From: Anagrus nilaparvatae
Taxonomy: Eukaryota; Arthropoda; Insecta; Hymenoptera; Mymaridae
Length of the DNA: 64,000 nucleotides
Direction: 5' to 3'
NCBI GenBank assembly: GCA_022575985.1
Contig: JAKSXM010000007.1
Span: forward strand, 53,474,501 to 53,538,500
In this document: positions 1 to 10,042 of the stretch, one piece after another
Position numbering within the stretch: the stretch's first letter is position 1
How the letters are laid out: each line of letters starts with the position of its first letter
Translations under genes and position numbers: made by a program
The notes under the pieces: generated by a model
What the model was told of the DNA's origin: nothing
Database searches by the model: none
Seen by the model: the letters and a program-made list of their open reading frames with translations, nothing else

Positions 1-1819
1 AATTTCAAACCCTGAGGATAAGCTTAAATAAATCTATTTTTACATTTAAAAAAATTTTTCACACTGTCAGATTGCTACGCTTGAAATTGGCTTAAAAAAG
101 TAAAACTTAAAAATGGTAATTAATAATATTTTGCTTGAAAATTCAATAAGTAGTTTGCTTGAATATTATAGTCAATTTTTTCACAAAATTTTGCTGGAAA
201 TGGTTGAGAGTTCAAGTAAATAAGTTGATTATTTTATTAGCAAGTAATTGAATATTCAAGCTTTTTAAGCAAAATTCATTCGCAGTAGCCTGAGAGTGAA
301 CTTTATGATTATAATATTAGAAAAGAAGTTTCTACTCTCAGATATCTTCGTTTGCCACTCACTTTATTAAACAGCTAGATTTTTCTTGAATACTACACAG
401 AAAAACTTTAGCAGTGTAAAGATGCTCAAACAAACTGTAGCAACGAGAATTCTGAATTCTGAAAATATAACACTTGCATAAATTATAAATTATAGGTCAT
501 TTATACAGCCAATATAGGGGGTATTACCTTCGTGACCGCCATATTGTTATTTGCAACTTTACAAGTGCCGTGGATGTAAAATCTGCAGAATGAGAGAGTT
601 GCAACCGCATGACGCCGCCCATGTTGCACCAAAGCTATTTTGCTTATTACACATAAGGATCTAAAGTAAGCAGGTGTTTTTCCGTGTACATCTATCAAAA
701 ACGATAATTGCAAATTATAAAAATAGCAATTTGTATTGTAACTTTTATGCATTGTACCTATCCCTCAGCTAAAACTTTAAAAAATCTTTTATGGTCTGTA
801 TTACTTATATTGATTTCAATTTAAATTCCAGGTAATCATCCTTCTTAAGTCATGTTTTACAAAATAGCCAAGGTTTTCTCGTTTAGAAAACCAATATCGT
901 TTGACATATCTAGATTTAAACAAATTTTAAAACCTATTAAAAGATTGCTAAAAAGTTATTTATTTAAACTTACGTTACAGAAATACAAATTGATTAGATC
1001 CACGAGTAAAACAAGATTTGCAAATTAAAAAAAGCAGTCTTTCAGCATAACTGAGCAACCCATCCTTCTCTTTATTCATAAATAATCGACAATTCACCAA
1101 TAATAAATTTTCTCTTATACTACCAGAAAAACTTCTTTGATTTTAAGTGGCTTTGATTTAATAACTGAAAAATTTCACAGCAGAAAAATAAATATTTTTC
1201 AACGAGCTCTTATTAATTTTCAACTAAAAATAATTTTTTGGTTAGATATTGTTTTCGCACATAAAAAAACTTTTTTTTTGGTTAAGATTGTTTATGTGAC
1301 TTTATTCATGAAAATAAACTTGAACTTTAGCATAAACAAAATTAACCAAAAAAAAGTTTTTTTAATTGAAAATTAATAATAGCTCGTTGAAAAATATTTA
1401 TTTTTTTGCTGTGAAATTTTTCAGTTATTAAATCAAAGCCACTTAAAATCAAAGAAGCTTTTCTGGTGGTATAAGAGAAAATTTATTATTGGTGAATTGT
1501 CGATTATTTATGAATAAAGAGAAGGATGGGTTGCTCAGTTATGCTGAAAGACTGCTTTTTTTAATTTGCAAATCTTATTTTACTCGTAGATCTAATCAAT
1601 CTGTATTTCTGTAACGTAAGTTTAAATAAATAACTTTTTAGCAATCTTTTAATTAGTTTTAAAATTTGTTTAAATCTAGATATGTCAAACGATATTGGTT
1701 TTCTAAACGAGAAAAACCTTGGCTATTTTGTAAAACATGACTTAAAAAGGATGATTATCCGGAATTTAAATTGAAATCAATATAAGTAATACAGACCATA
1801 AAAGATTTTTCAAGGTTTT

Positions 1820-2095
1820 AATTTTCAGTTTTATTTATTTGCAGCTGTAAAAATGGATTTATTAAAAAAATAAGATTTTTAAATGTGAAATCAGTTTTCA
1901 AGGTTAAACTTGCTCACAAGTAAAATTGAACCTTTCGGTTAAAAATTTATTTAAAAAATTTTAAATTTAAAGTACAAGTATTTGATTTGTTACATCTTTT
2001 ACAGGCTAAAATTAATTCCTGGAATAAAAAACTTATAACCAGTTTCTGTAAACACAACCTAAATACATGGAACGTCTTTACTTACAGCTGAGATA
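1820..2095. repeat. Extra segment in right arm of the 1-3772 fold-back
   Basis: The right arm has about 270 bp here with no partner in the left arm. The left arm runs directly from the part matching 1817 to the part matching about 2096. The last 60 bases (from about 2028) resemble other dispersed repeats in the window at about 19147, 21405 and 30440, which share ACTTATAAC followed by ACACAACC. Either the left arm lost this piece or the right arm gained it. Confidence 0.6.
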
Positions 2096-2210
2096 GGTAC
2101 AATGCATAAAAGTTACAATACCAATTGCTATTTTTATAATTTGCAATTATCACTTTTGATAGATGTACACGGAAAAACACCTGCTTACTTTAGATCCTTA
2201 TTTGTAATAT

Positions 2211-3134
2211 ACTCCAGTCAAAATACGGGTTTGGTTGTATTTTCACTGGCGAATATGAGATTTGCTTTACTATATGTTTTTTGAGTCGCTGAATACGAAA
2301 ATCGGGGTCATTTCGTAAAGAAATGGGGGCTTCACCCCTAAATTTGCAAAAAACTACCCAAAAATGGGGCGTTTTTTACATAGTTGCACTTTGAGCGCTC
2401 AGAATAGCACTATACGGGTTTTTTGGGTCGCTGATCATTAATTTCGACTTATTTTTCTTTAATAATTAAAATTTCACCCCTAAATTAGCTAAAATTACCC
2501 CCGAAAAGGGGGTGTTTTTGCTATTTCGCACTTTGATCTACTAGGATATGTCCATATACGTTTGTTGGGTCGCTAATCAAGAATTTCGACATAGTTTTCA
2601 TAAATATTCCATATTTTACCCTAAAATTAGCTAAAACTACCCCTAAAAGGGGTTTTTTTGCTATTTAGGCACTTTGAGCAACCAGGATTGTTCATACAGG
2701 TTTTTTGAGTCGCTGATTAAGAATTTCGACTTATTTTTCATAAATAATTAAAATTTCACCCCTAAATTGACTAAAATTACCCCCGAAAAGGGGGTGATTT
2801 TGCTATTTTCGCACTTTGAGCAACCAGGATATGTCCATATAGGTTTTTCAGGTCGCTGATCAAGAATTTCAACTTCTTTTTCATAAGTATTCAATATTTC
2901 ACCACAAAAAAATAGTCGGAGTTCTTGAATAGCGACCCAAAAAAGGTATATAGGCATATCCTGGACCCCATTTTGGGGTAGTTTTTTGCAAATTTAGGGG
3001 TGAAGCCCCTATTTCTTTACATAATGACCCTGATTTTCGTGTTCAGCGACCCAAAAAGCATATAGCAAAGCAAATCTCATGTTCGCCAGTATAAATACAA
3101 CCCCCCCCCCCCCTCCCCGTATTTTGACTGGAGT
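2211..3134. mobile_element. Element inserted in the fold-back, with CTCCAGTC termini and internal tandem repeats
   Basis: It begins ACTCCAGTCAAAATACGGG and ends with the inverse, CCCGTATTTTGACTGGAGT. Removing it restores the arm of the host fold-back as judged from the uninterrupted copy at 630-670, leaving an AT-rich duplication of 2-3 bp (TA or ATA). Inside are about four diverged units of roughly 150 bp. Each has GTCGCTGAT, AAGAATTTCGAC, a run like TTTCACCCCTAAATT, and CCCC/GGGG pairs that can form small hairpins. A related element lies at 57645-58255. No protein is encoded. Confidence 0.75.
2285..2945. repeat. Tandem repeat of about 150 bp units
   Basis: Successive units start near 2285, 2427, 2571, 2710 and 2853. 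Each carries a TCGCTGAT block, then AATTTCGAC, then the sequence around CACCCCTAAATTAGC, then CCCC..GGGG. Units differ by substitutions and small indels. They are internal to the 2211-3134 element. Confidence 0.7.
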
Positions 3135-3772
3135 AATAAGCAAAATAGCTTTGGTGCAACATGAGCAGCGTCATGCGGTTGCAACTCTCTCATTCTGCAG
3201 ATATTACATCCACTTATAAAGTTGCAAATAACAAGGCGGTCATTGAGGTAATACCCCTTATATTGGTTGTATAAATGACCTATAATTTATAATTTATGCA
3301 AGTGTTATATTTGCAGAATTTGTGCTCGTTGCAACAGTTTGTTTTGAGCATCTTTACACTGCTAAAGTTTTTCTGTGTAGTATTCAAGAAAAATCTAGCT
3401 GTTTAATAAAGTGAGTGGCAAACGAAGATATCTGAGAGTAGAAACTTCTTTTCTAATATTATAATCATAAAGTTCACTCTCAAGCTACTGCGAATGAATT
3501 TTGCTTAACAAGCTTGAATATTCAATTACTTGCTAATAAAATAATCAACTTATTTACTTGAACTCTCAACCATTCCCAGCAAAATTTTGTGAAAAAATTG
3601 ACTATAATATTCAAGCAAACTACTTATTGAATTTTCAAGCAAAATATTATTAATTACCATTTTTAAGTTTTGCTTTTTTAAGCCAATTTCAAGCGTAGCA
3701 ATCTGACAGTGTGAAAAATTTTTTTAAATGTAAAAATAGATTTATTTAAGCTTATCCTCAGGGTTTGAAATT

Positions 3773-4339
3773 AAATGTACTTGAGAGTCTGATTGGAGAT
3801 CTGGTACTAAACTTTTTTTTCCAAAAGTAAAGTTTTTATTTAGGTTAAAAATGGATCCTTGATAGAAGCTAGGGCCATACTTTAGTTTTAAGAATTGAAT
3901 TGCAAGTTCTTGAACAGAAAATTTTACATCTACAGATAATAATGGTTGACTTTTGAGGTAGACTATCTCCCAAAAATAAAAACGGTCTCTCTAAATAATT
4001 TATTAAACAAATGGTTATACAATAACCATTTTTTCAGATTTTGACTGAATAGAAAATAATAGCTTAAGCTCAATAATAATTTATATTTTTTTTGTTACAG
4101 CAATTCTTAATGATGATCCCAAGGGCCAGTATATCAGATTCATGGTGCAATAAAATTTGTGATTTTTTAATCAATTGTCAATTTACTTGCTTGTTTGAAA
4201 ACGTTTTATAACTATTTTGTATATTTATTCCTTAATGATATGATAAAAAATAAATAATATGATCATAAAAAAAATACTAAATTTCTTTTATTCTTTTATA
4301 CGCCAAATAACTCCAAATACGTCAAAAAGCAATTTTTTT
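3773..4339. other. No gene seen (flank between repeats)
   Basis: AT-rich DNA without an ORF, splice-bounded coding stretch or clear repeat. It separates the fold-back from the AACGTTT field. Confidence 0.5.
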
Positions 4340-4600
4340 GAGAAAAAAAAGTCGAAACCGATGAAACGTCTTGACACTTTTTCAAAACGTTTGGAAACGT
4401 TTTATAAATGTTTTGAAACGTTTCTAAAATATTTATGAAACGTTTTTCTGCGGACATTTAAAATGTTTTATAAACGTTTTAAAAACGTTACAAAACGTTT
4501 CTAAAAGGTTTTATATCGTTTCTAAAACATTTCAAAACTTTTTGAAACTTTTTTGAAAACGTTTCAGAAACGTTTCAAAAACGTTTGGTGCTATGTGGGC
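4340..4600. repeat. Degenerate AACGTTT repeat field
   Basis: AAACGTTT and close variants (AAAACGTT, GAAACGTTT) occur many times at irregular short spacing, so the stretch is locally self-complementary. It sits directly beside the fold-back at 4602-5080 and contributes to its ends, which also contain AAAACGTTTT. Probably the subterminal array of one decayed transposon. Confidence 0.7.
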
Positions 4601-4601
4601 A

Positions 4602-5080
4602 GTCTGAAAAAATTAAGGCAGACAAAAATCAGGAAAAAGGTTTTGAAAACGTTTTAGAAAGCTTTTACAAACCTTCCTAAATCTTTTTACTTTTAAAATG
4701 TTCTAAACGCTTATTAGTATAACAAAATATCTAGAAAAAACTGTAAATTTTAACATATCTTATGATATTTGAACTTTATTTTAAATTTACAGTCGTTTAA
4801 AAAGCAAATACCCACGCCAATTGCAATTTGACTGTTTTATTCATTGATTATTTAAAAAAATGCATATTTCTTATTTTAGCGAGAAGGCAATAAAAAAAGG
4901 CTTCTTTAAATGGTCAAAATACCTAAAAATAATCTCTTATTTTATAATTTACAGTTTTTTCAAGATATTTTGTTACTAATAATCTTTTAGACATTTTAGT
5001 AGAAAAAAGTTTTTGGGAAGGTTTCTAAAAGCTTTCTAAAACGTTTTAAAACCTTTTTCCTAGTTTTTACCGATTTTCAT
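4602..5080. mobile_element. Decayed fold-back element
   Basis: The left arm (about 4634-4800, starting around CAGGAAAAAGGTTTTGAAAA) is complementary to about 4935-5070 (ending around AAAACCTTTTTCCTAG). Internal matches include ATATCTAGAAAAAACTGTAA against TTACAGTTTTTTCAAGATAT. Arms are diverged and the loop is about 130 bp. No ORF and no clear target duplication. Confidence 0.65.
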
Positions 5081-5620
5081 TTGCAAATCGGCACACTACA
5101 TCAAGTTGTTTATAAAAAAATTTTTTTTAGATAATAGTTTTATGACCTGAAGTATCATATTTGAGACAGTATTTTTCTCTACGGGCAGTTTGGGAAATAA
5201 GAAACACCCTACTGCAGACATTCTTAAGCAAAGTTACCCCATGTTTTTTATCTGCAAAAAAATAATTCCGATTGCCGCTATCGGAACTCCATGCATTAGT
5301 GGCAGCCGTAAAGATCGTAAATGGCGTAAAACGTAAAAAAAAATTTTTTTTAATGAGTCTCAATCATCAAAAATACGAACACCACGGCGTGTTAGGAGTT
5401 GAAAAAAAACTTTGTTGACCAAAAAAATTTTTTTCAACTTTTTTAAAAGTTTATGTAATTGGCAACTATTTAAAAGAAAAAATTCCAGTTGTGGCAATCG
5501 GACTTTTTTTCAGTGTTGTTATATTTGTAAAAATTGTTTTAAAAATGTTCTGCCTAAAAATAAAGTAAATGTAAAATTAATAAATCTATCAGTAAAACAT
5601 GTTAAAAATCTCACCTTATA
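5081..5620. repeat. Decayed repeat of the CACTGAAAAAAA class
   Basis: AAAAATTCCAGTTGTGGCAA followed by TCGGACTTTTTTTCAGTG near 5480-5516 resembles the CACTGAAAAAA termini seen at 12994, 18946 and 55519. An inverse-like piece (ATTCCGATTGCCGC) lies near 5265. The 78- and 69-residue ORFs here show no recognisable domain and I do not call genes. Confidence 0.4.
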
Positions 5621-6690
5621 GCTTTAAATCTAATAGAGTACTAGAAAAATGTCAAAAAAATACTGAAGAAAAAGCACTAACCAATTGCTATATATAGACA
5701 TATTGCTATATATAAACATGCGATTGTGTAATTATAAATTTAATTTTTTCACGCTTATAGGTAATCAGGAACAGGGGGTGTGGAGTCTCCCCTCCTTCAA
5801 CTCTGTTAGTATTAGTTTAATATGTATTAAAACAGCTTTTTTTTAGAAAGTGTTTGGATTTTTAATTTAGAGAAAAATTAGTTATCAAGTATTAAAAAAT
5901 TAATTTTGAAAATTTAAGGTCAGATCATTCCTACATAAATATTGTCTTTAAACAAATAAAAAAATCTACTTCATCCGAGAGATTTACTTTACTTATTTTC
6001 TATAAGTTCTTGGAAATACTTTATTACCCTAAAATTTCGGAATTATTTTAACAAGTAACTTGAATTTTAATTACAAGGGAAAAGTAGCTGCCATTTATCA
6101 AGAAAATAGGGTTTTCAGAATGATAGCTCATTGAAACTCCTAAAAGTACATGAGCTCTTGTGGAGTAAAATTTAAGCTCTTTAAAATATCATTATGATTT
6201 TCATTTACCTCAATAGCAATTCTTAAGAGTGATTTAATAAGTTATGATTTTGAAAATTTCATTTTTTCATTGAATGACAACTTATTACACTCAAAAATTG
6301 TAGTAACTTTTTTAAATAATTGCCAGGCTAATGTATATGGATTAATTGTATTTATATAAACTAATGATTGTATGTTGAGATCAGTGTTTACAAGTATATT
6401 TAAATGTACACAAATATAATCTGTAATACATACTCTCACATATAGAGTTATAGGATGCATTTCTACATGCAGGATAATATTAAATTTACTAACATTAGAT
6501 ATAATGAGTAGCGTCATGAGAAGGTACTCATGATTACGATTTAAGTACGTGTATCATTTAAGAGCTCTTCACACTCCAAGCCAAACCCATGTAAATATAA
6601 ATTTTATTAAACTATATATTGAAAATAAGCTTAATTTAAGGTTTAAATAAAAAATATATAAATTAATGTGTTGATGCACTTATATGCAAA
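5621..6690. other. Upstream region without recognisable genes
   Basis: AT-rich, with no coding stretch or repeat that I can support. The 91-residue minus-strand ORF at 6242-6517 has no family features. The region lies immediately 5' of the Ig gene and may hold its regulatory DNA, but nothing specific can be read. Confidence 0.4.
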
Positions 6691-6784
6691 TGTTCAAAAA
6701 TAAGTAAATAATAAACGCTTGCGCATTAATAGTGGCGGCAAAAAGCGCTCTTAGTGGATTTTAATAGAAATAATACCACCGGGT

Positions 6785-6819
6785 TATATTTTCCTTTTAT
6801 GTTATATACGAGTTCAGTT
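6785..6819 (+). promoter_or_regulatory. Candidate core promoter (TATA plus initiator) of the Ig gene
   Basis: TATATTTT at 6785-6792 lies about 30 bp before TCAGTT at 6814-6819, which fits the arthropod initiator consensus. Transcription from the A at 6816 would give a 5' UTR of only about 32 bases. The same bases (a T-rich tract and then AG at 6816-6817) could instead be a 3' splice site for an upstream non-coding exon. Sequence alone does not decide. Confidence 0.3.
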
Positions 6820-6847
6820 ATAGAAAGCACGTCTAACATATCTCGCG

Positions 6848-6923
6848 ATGCTTGTTTTCGCTATACCTTTTCTATACCTTGTGGCATGGACTTTTGCATT
6901 TAATAATTCATTAGCTATTTCAG
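6848..6923 (+). CDS. First coding exon: signal peptide of a DIP/lachesin-like immunoglobulin-superfamily protein
   Basis: The ATG at 6848 has G at -3 and an in-frame TAG upstream at 6821-6823. The exon encodes 25 residues plus one base. The peptide has a hydrophobic core (LVFAIPFLYLVAWTFAF) typical of a secretory signal, with possible cleavage after the Ala of TFA. It ends CAG|GTAACT, a good 5' splice donor, in phase 1. Joined to the exon at 63923 the reading frame continues (G plus AT gives Asp) directly into the N-terminal strand of an Ig domain. DIP and lachesin proteins are neuronal cell-surface adhesion proteins, and here only the leader is visible. The short exon on its own would be weak evidence; the phase match with an Ig exon raises it. 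An unseen exon between the two remains possible. Confidence 0.7.
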
Positions 6924-9160
6924 GTAACTTATTTTAATATTATTTAATTAAAAAGTTTATTTTAGGATATATTTATTTAAATTTATACTTTTAATGAAAT
7001 ATCATATTTAAAATTTTAAACTTTATATTGCAGTTTTTTTTTAAAATATAAATTTCTTATAAATGTTTTATTCATGTGTATAAATTTTTTGCAAAATTAT
7101 TATAAATAAAAATTTATAATAATTTGAAAAAAAATAAATTTGTTATCATAAATTTTACTCATAAATATTTGATTATTACTTGATATTTAAAATTTATAAA
7201 AATATTTTATAAATACAAAAAAAATACATATTCTAAATCTTTATAAAAAGTCACATGGTATTAAGTCTAAAAAAATAAAAAAAGTTTTATTATACAAATT
7301 TTTATTATTTTTCAAGACTTGTAAAATAAATAATAGAGCTTTTATTTTTAATATCTTACACTTTAAAAATTAAAATCACACACACACACAACTATAAGAA
7401 TGCATGAATGACTTTTATAATTACAATAAATTTTTTTTTTATTTTAATCATTTGTCTTTATTTTTTTAATTATTAACTAAATTTAACTTCAAAAAAGAAA
7501 AAAAGAAAAATAAAACTTATTTAATAAACAATTAAAAAAAAAAAGACAAAAACTTTTTATTAACAATTGCATTAAATTTTTTATTTTTTTAATAAAATTA
7601 AAACTTAACTAAGTATAGGCTTTTAAAATTTTTAACTTCTTTTTCTTTATCACTTATATAATGAAAATAAAAAAAGAAAATAATAATCTAAATACTGTAT
7701 TTAAAAAATTTTTTCAAGCTTTTTCTATAATCATTAAAATGTGAGTTTTTTTTAAAATAACAAGTTTTGTTACTGGGTTAAATAAATCATATTTTTTATT
7801 TTTCGTTAAAACTAATTTTTTTTTAGAATGAGTTCATAGTAATAATTAGCTTTTCTCAAATTGATTATGTATTACTAATAAATATTAGTCTATAATTATT
7901 AGTATAGTAATAGAAAAAAATTGGTTTTAATTGTTGATCAGTGGTATAACCATGCAGTTGCCACTTGCTGAAAAAATGATTTTTAAAATTTTAGTTTATT
8001 TAATTACCTTTACTCCAACATGGATTTCCAAACATATGGATTTTAATGGAGCAAGTTTTTGTTTTTGACACTATTTAATAGACAGACTAATTTGTCTCCA
8101 ACAAGGTATATATTTGACTGTTTAAATAATATATCAAAATGCAACTATGTACACCAAAATGACATGAGTTTGACTTCGTATTCTGCCTAAAAAACAAAAA
8201 CTGTACATAATAAGGACTGAAAAGTAGCCTAATACTTATTAAAATATACGTTCGATATATATACTAGTTACCCAAAAATGTGGCTTTTTAAAATCAGTTT
8301 CATTTTCATATAGGGACAACCATAAATTGCACACGCAAGCACGATTAATATCAACAGTTACGTACTTCCTTGTGTATATTAAATGCTGCAAGCGACTATG
8401 CATCAAATAATGTGTTTTTGTTTACAAGTTTACTTATAAATAGATTTTTTTTTTTTGGTTTAAAGGACGAACAACTAAGGGAACACCAAAATGTTTAAGA
8501 ATTTCTGGTATAAGCAATTCCATTTTATTCCTCGCTTATACATTTTATGAATTTTTTTAAGCTCATAATTATATTCTAAATTTTTTTTACTGTATTGTCT
8601 TCATTAATACTTAAATTCATATAATTAGTTTGAAACTCTAATTCTATTGTTCTTTATTAATTAATTTTGTAGTAAAACTTTTTCATATACATTGACGCCT
8701 CCTGAAAACAACCTGATTATTTAAAATGAGTATTAAATTTTTTACATTGAAATTCAACTGTATTTGTTAACTGTTTGAATAACCGCTTTCTTCCTAGAAG
8801 GCATCGGTTAATAAAGTAAAATTTTGCTGTTTTTAATTTTATCAATTTTTTAATAAGTTTATTAAATTTAATCCCTTTTTAATTTATTTTTTTTTGCATA
8901 GCTTTACGGAAACATCCGAAATTTCCTAAAAAAAGAAAGTATAATAAAGTTTTCTGAAGAATCGAGTTAGAATTTTTATTTGATGACTGAAAAAGCTAGA
9001 AAATAGTTAATTATAAAAATTCGTTATTTGAAATTTTTGGCTGAGTCGAGTACGGTAATCGAGATGTTAGTGCAAAGGCATGGGATTAAGTATAGCAACT
9101 GAAATTTCAATTTTTTGTTTGTTTTGTAAATGGCGCGTGAAGCGCGTCCAGTCTGGACCT
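6924..9160. other. AT-rich intronic DNA
   Basis: No gene is seen. The first 900 bp after the donor are very AT-rich. A short CA microsatellite lies at about 7376-7390. A TTTT-rich piece near 8440 is not assignable. Confidence 0.5.
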
Positions 9161-9161
9161 A

Positions 9162-9299
9162 GAGACATTCTACAATCGAGCGATTGGCGCCTGCAATTGA
9201 GCGCTACGTTGCGCAGAAAACATTTTCTAATATGAAAAAACTTACTGCGCATCGTAGCTTTTAGTCGCAAGCGTCAATCGCTCAATTGTAGAATGTCCC
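9162..9299. mobile_element. Small palindromic element (MITE), about 135 bp
   Basis: GACATTCTACAATCGAGCGA at the left pairs with TCGCTCAATTGTAGAATGTC at the right, and the arms continue through GCGCAGAAAACATTTT and its inverse to the centre near 9230. It is more GC-rich than its surroundings. A 67-residue ORF across it is a by-product of the palindrome. The termini resemble those of the element at 9402, suggesting a related family. Confidence 0.8.
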
Positions 9300-9401
9300 T
9301 TAGCTTTACTGCCTCAATTAGCACGTCTAACGCGTAATGTCTGAACGCAGTCTTAGTAAATTAGTATAATAGTAGTAAATTAGTAAATAATAGTAAATTA
9401 G

Positions 9402-9535
9402 GCACATTCTACAGTCATCCGGTAAACTCTTGCATAAAATAAATACACATGTTTATTTTAATTTATCATTTAGTCTCGGTTGGCACCACTACCTTGCGGA
9501 CTTCTAGTGGACAACCGGGTGATGGTAGAATATGC
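9402..9535. mobile_element. MITE with GCACATTCTAC termini
   Basis: It starts GCACATTCTACAGTCATCCG and ends with the inverse-like CGGGTGATGGTAGAATATGC. The internal sequence (GTAAACTCTTGC, ACATGTTTATTTTAATTTAT, TCGGTTGGC) is shared with the right end of the large fold-back at 60176-63106 (about 63010-63106, opposite strand). It is therefore a short stand-alone relative of that element. Confidence 0.7.
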
Positions 9536-9729
9536 TTTACACGTATACAAATATTTAGTAAATATATAATCAAAATTTCGGTTTTGTTTAAAAAAATCTC
9601 GTAAAAAAATTATTAGATATACAGTGCAGATTCAAATTCAGAAGGAAATTTTATTCACCCCCCTAGTTTAGAAAATATTTTTTAACTTTGTTTAAAACGC
9701 CGCGCCGGAATATTAAAATTAAAAAAATA

Positions 9730-9917
9730 CACTGTAAAAATATTGCTTGAATTTTCAAAATTAATATGCCAATACAAAATCAATTCATTTTTATATGAAT
9801 ATTTAAATTATAAAATTATGATGAATTGTATATTTTCTAAAAACCTTAATTAATTTTTGGTTATTCAAGCTTTTTGATTATTCAAGTGAACTCATTAAGC
9901 GATTTATTTTTATAGTG
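9730..9917. mobile_element. MITE with CACTGTAAAAAT termini
   Basis: TA|CACTGTAAAAATATTGCTTG at the left matches the inverse of GCGATTTATTTTTATAGTG at the right. Internal pairs include AATATTCAAG-type motifs. Length is 188 bp. The CACTG ends next to TA suggest a Tc1/mariner-like non-autonomous element. Confidence 0.6.
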
Positions 9918-10042
9918 TGCATCAAATTTATGTTGCAAATTCAAAAATTTTTTTAAATCTAAAAACAGCTTTAATTTCTAAACCATTAGACATAGGACTT
10001 TAAAAATAAAAGTCTTTTACTACGCATAGTTGTGTTTGACTA

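Larger units (their letters stand above)
1..3772. mobile_element. Composite fold-back (long inverted repeat) element, left edge outside or at the window start
   Basis: The first bases (AATTTCAAACCCTGAGG) are the reverse complement of the bases ending at 3772, and the match continues inward. Bases 1-660 pair with 3136-3772, about 660-780 with 2096-2208, and about 781-1290 with about 1295-1817. It is therefore one giant hairpin whose centre lies near 1293. The right arm is longer than the left because it carries an extra 270 bp (1820-2090) and an inserted element (2211-3134). No transposase ORF is visible, and the short ORFs inside are mirror copies of each other. Such fold-backs are non-autonomous DNA elements. 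The superfamily cannot be named because the left target duplication is not in view. Confidence 0.85.

Noticed and set aside
1137..1376. 79-residue ORF in the centre of the first fold-back
   Set aside because: Spans the palindrome tip and is composed of low-complexity Asn, Ile, Lys and Phe codons.
2285..2945. Regularly spaced repeats, considered as a CRISPR-like array
   Set aside because: Units are about 145 bp, diverged and contiguous, and lie in a eukaryotic transposon.
9067..9270. 67-residue minus-strand ORF rich in Arg and Cys
   Set aside because: Runs across the palindrome at 9162-9299 and ends in unrelated flank.
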